From contig NZ_FOTB01000003.1 of NCBI RefSeq assembly GCF_900114445.1, positions 337,896-401,895 on the forward strand: 64,000 bases of DNA, in the 5' to 3' direction. The DNA comes from Salinicoccus halodurans (GTDB lineage: Bacteria; Bacillota; Bacilli; Staphylococcales; Salinicoccaceae). The notes beneath the pieces were generated by a model. That model saw nothing but the letters and a program-made list of their open reading frames with translations, had not been told where the DNA came from and made no database searches. A program made the position numbers and the translations under genes. Shown here piece by piece: positions 63,820 through 64,000 of the stretch. Each line of letters starts with the position of its first letter. Positions within the stretch are counted from its first letter, which is position 1.

Positions 63820-64000
<181 letters not shown>

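Overview
The window is a 64 kb piece of low-to-mid GC Gram-positive chromosome, read as core chromosome with no prophage, insertion sequence, tRNA or CRISPR array that I could see. The NreBC nitrate system, the opp and mnt loci, the pyrimidine-nucleoside phosphorylase and the 5' part of the 16S gene all look like family Staphylococcaceae. The 16S start, acidic secreted proteins and a betaine-type transporter suggest a halotolerant relative such as Salinicoccus or Jeotgalicoccus (inference, not proven).

Layout. 1-2.8 kb: nitrate sensing and transport (end of nreB, nreC, a hemerythrin protein, and a NarT-type nitrate transporter carrying an extra C-terminal PAS domain). 2.9-8.4 kb, minus strand: oppABCDF peptide importer with a promoter and cre-like site. 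8.9-14 kb: secreted acidic phosphatase, VOC protein, two MFS exporters. 14-22.3 kb: CtaG/DUF2243 pair, DUF3219, luciferase-like oxidoreductase, an MFS/TetR pair with a clear operator, threonine dehydratase-like enzyme, nitroreductase, MDR oxidoreductase. 22.3-25.2 kb: small membrane proteins and a Cof-type phosphatase. 25.3-28.8 kb: a metal-stress island (HMA protein, atypical P1B ATPase, FLP-type Crp/Fnr regulator, Dps) with an FNR-like site at an activator position. 28.8-36.9 kb: divergent BCCT transporter, MarR/WrbA pair, the MntR-mntABCD manganese locus with two MntR boxes, YjjG nucleotidase.

37-41 kb: malQ-glgP maltodextrin/glycogen breakdown under an extended -10 promoter with a perfect cre palindrome. 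41-45.4 kb: hemerythrin, SDR, and a kynUBA operon for tryptophan to anthranilate. 45.5-49.3 kb: TAXI-TRAP transporter with its DUF1850 protein, also with a cre. 49.5-54.4 kb: sqdB-sqdX, predicted to make the sulfolipid SQDG, followed by pdp and a UDP-sugar pyrophosphorylase. 54.4-60.3 kb: hemolysin III, proC, an amidohydrolase/opine-dehydrogenase pair, intracellular alpha-amylase. 60.5-64 kb: TM-helix channel-like protein, Mrp/SalA, KbaA, then tandem rRNA promoters and the start of 16S.

The standout points are the SQDG pathway, the NarT-PAS fusion, and the FLP/atypical ATPase/Dps island with its own predicted activator site. Many gene ends carry strong hairpins shared by convergent genes, and several promoters can be read with their operators, so a good part of the regulation (CcpA, MntR, TetR, NreC, sigma-B) is predictable from sequence.
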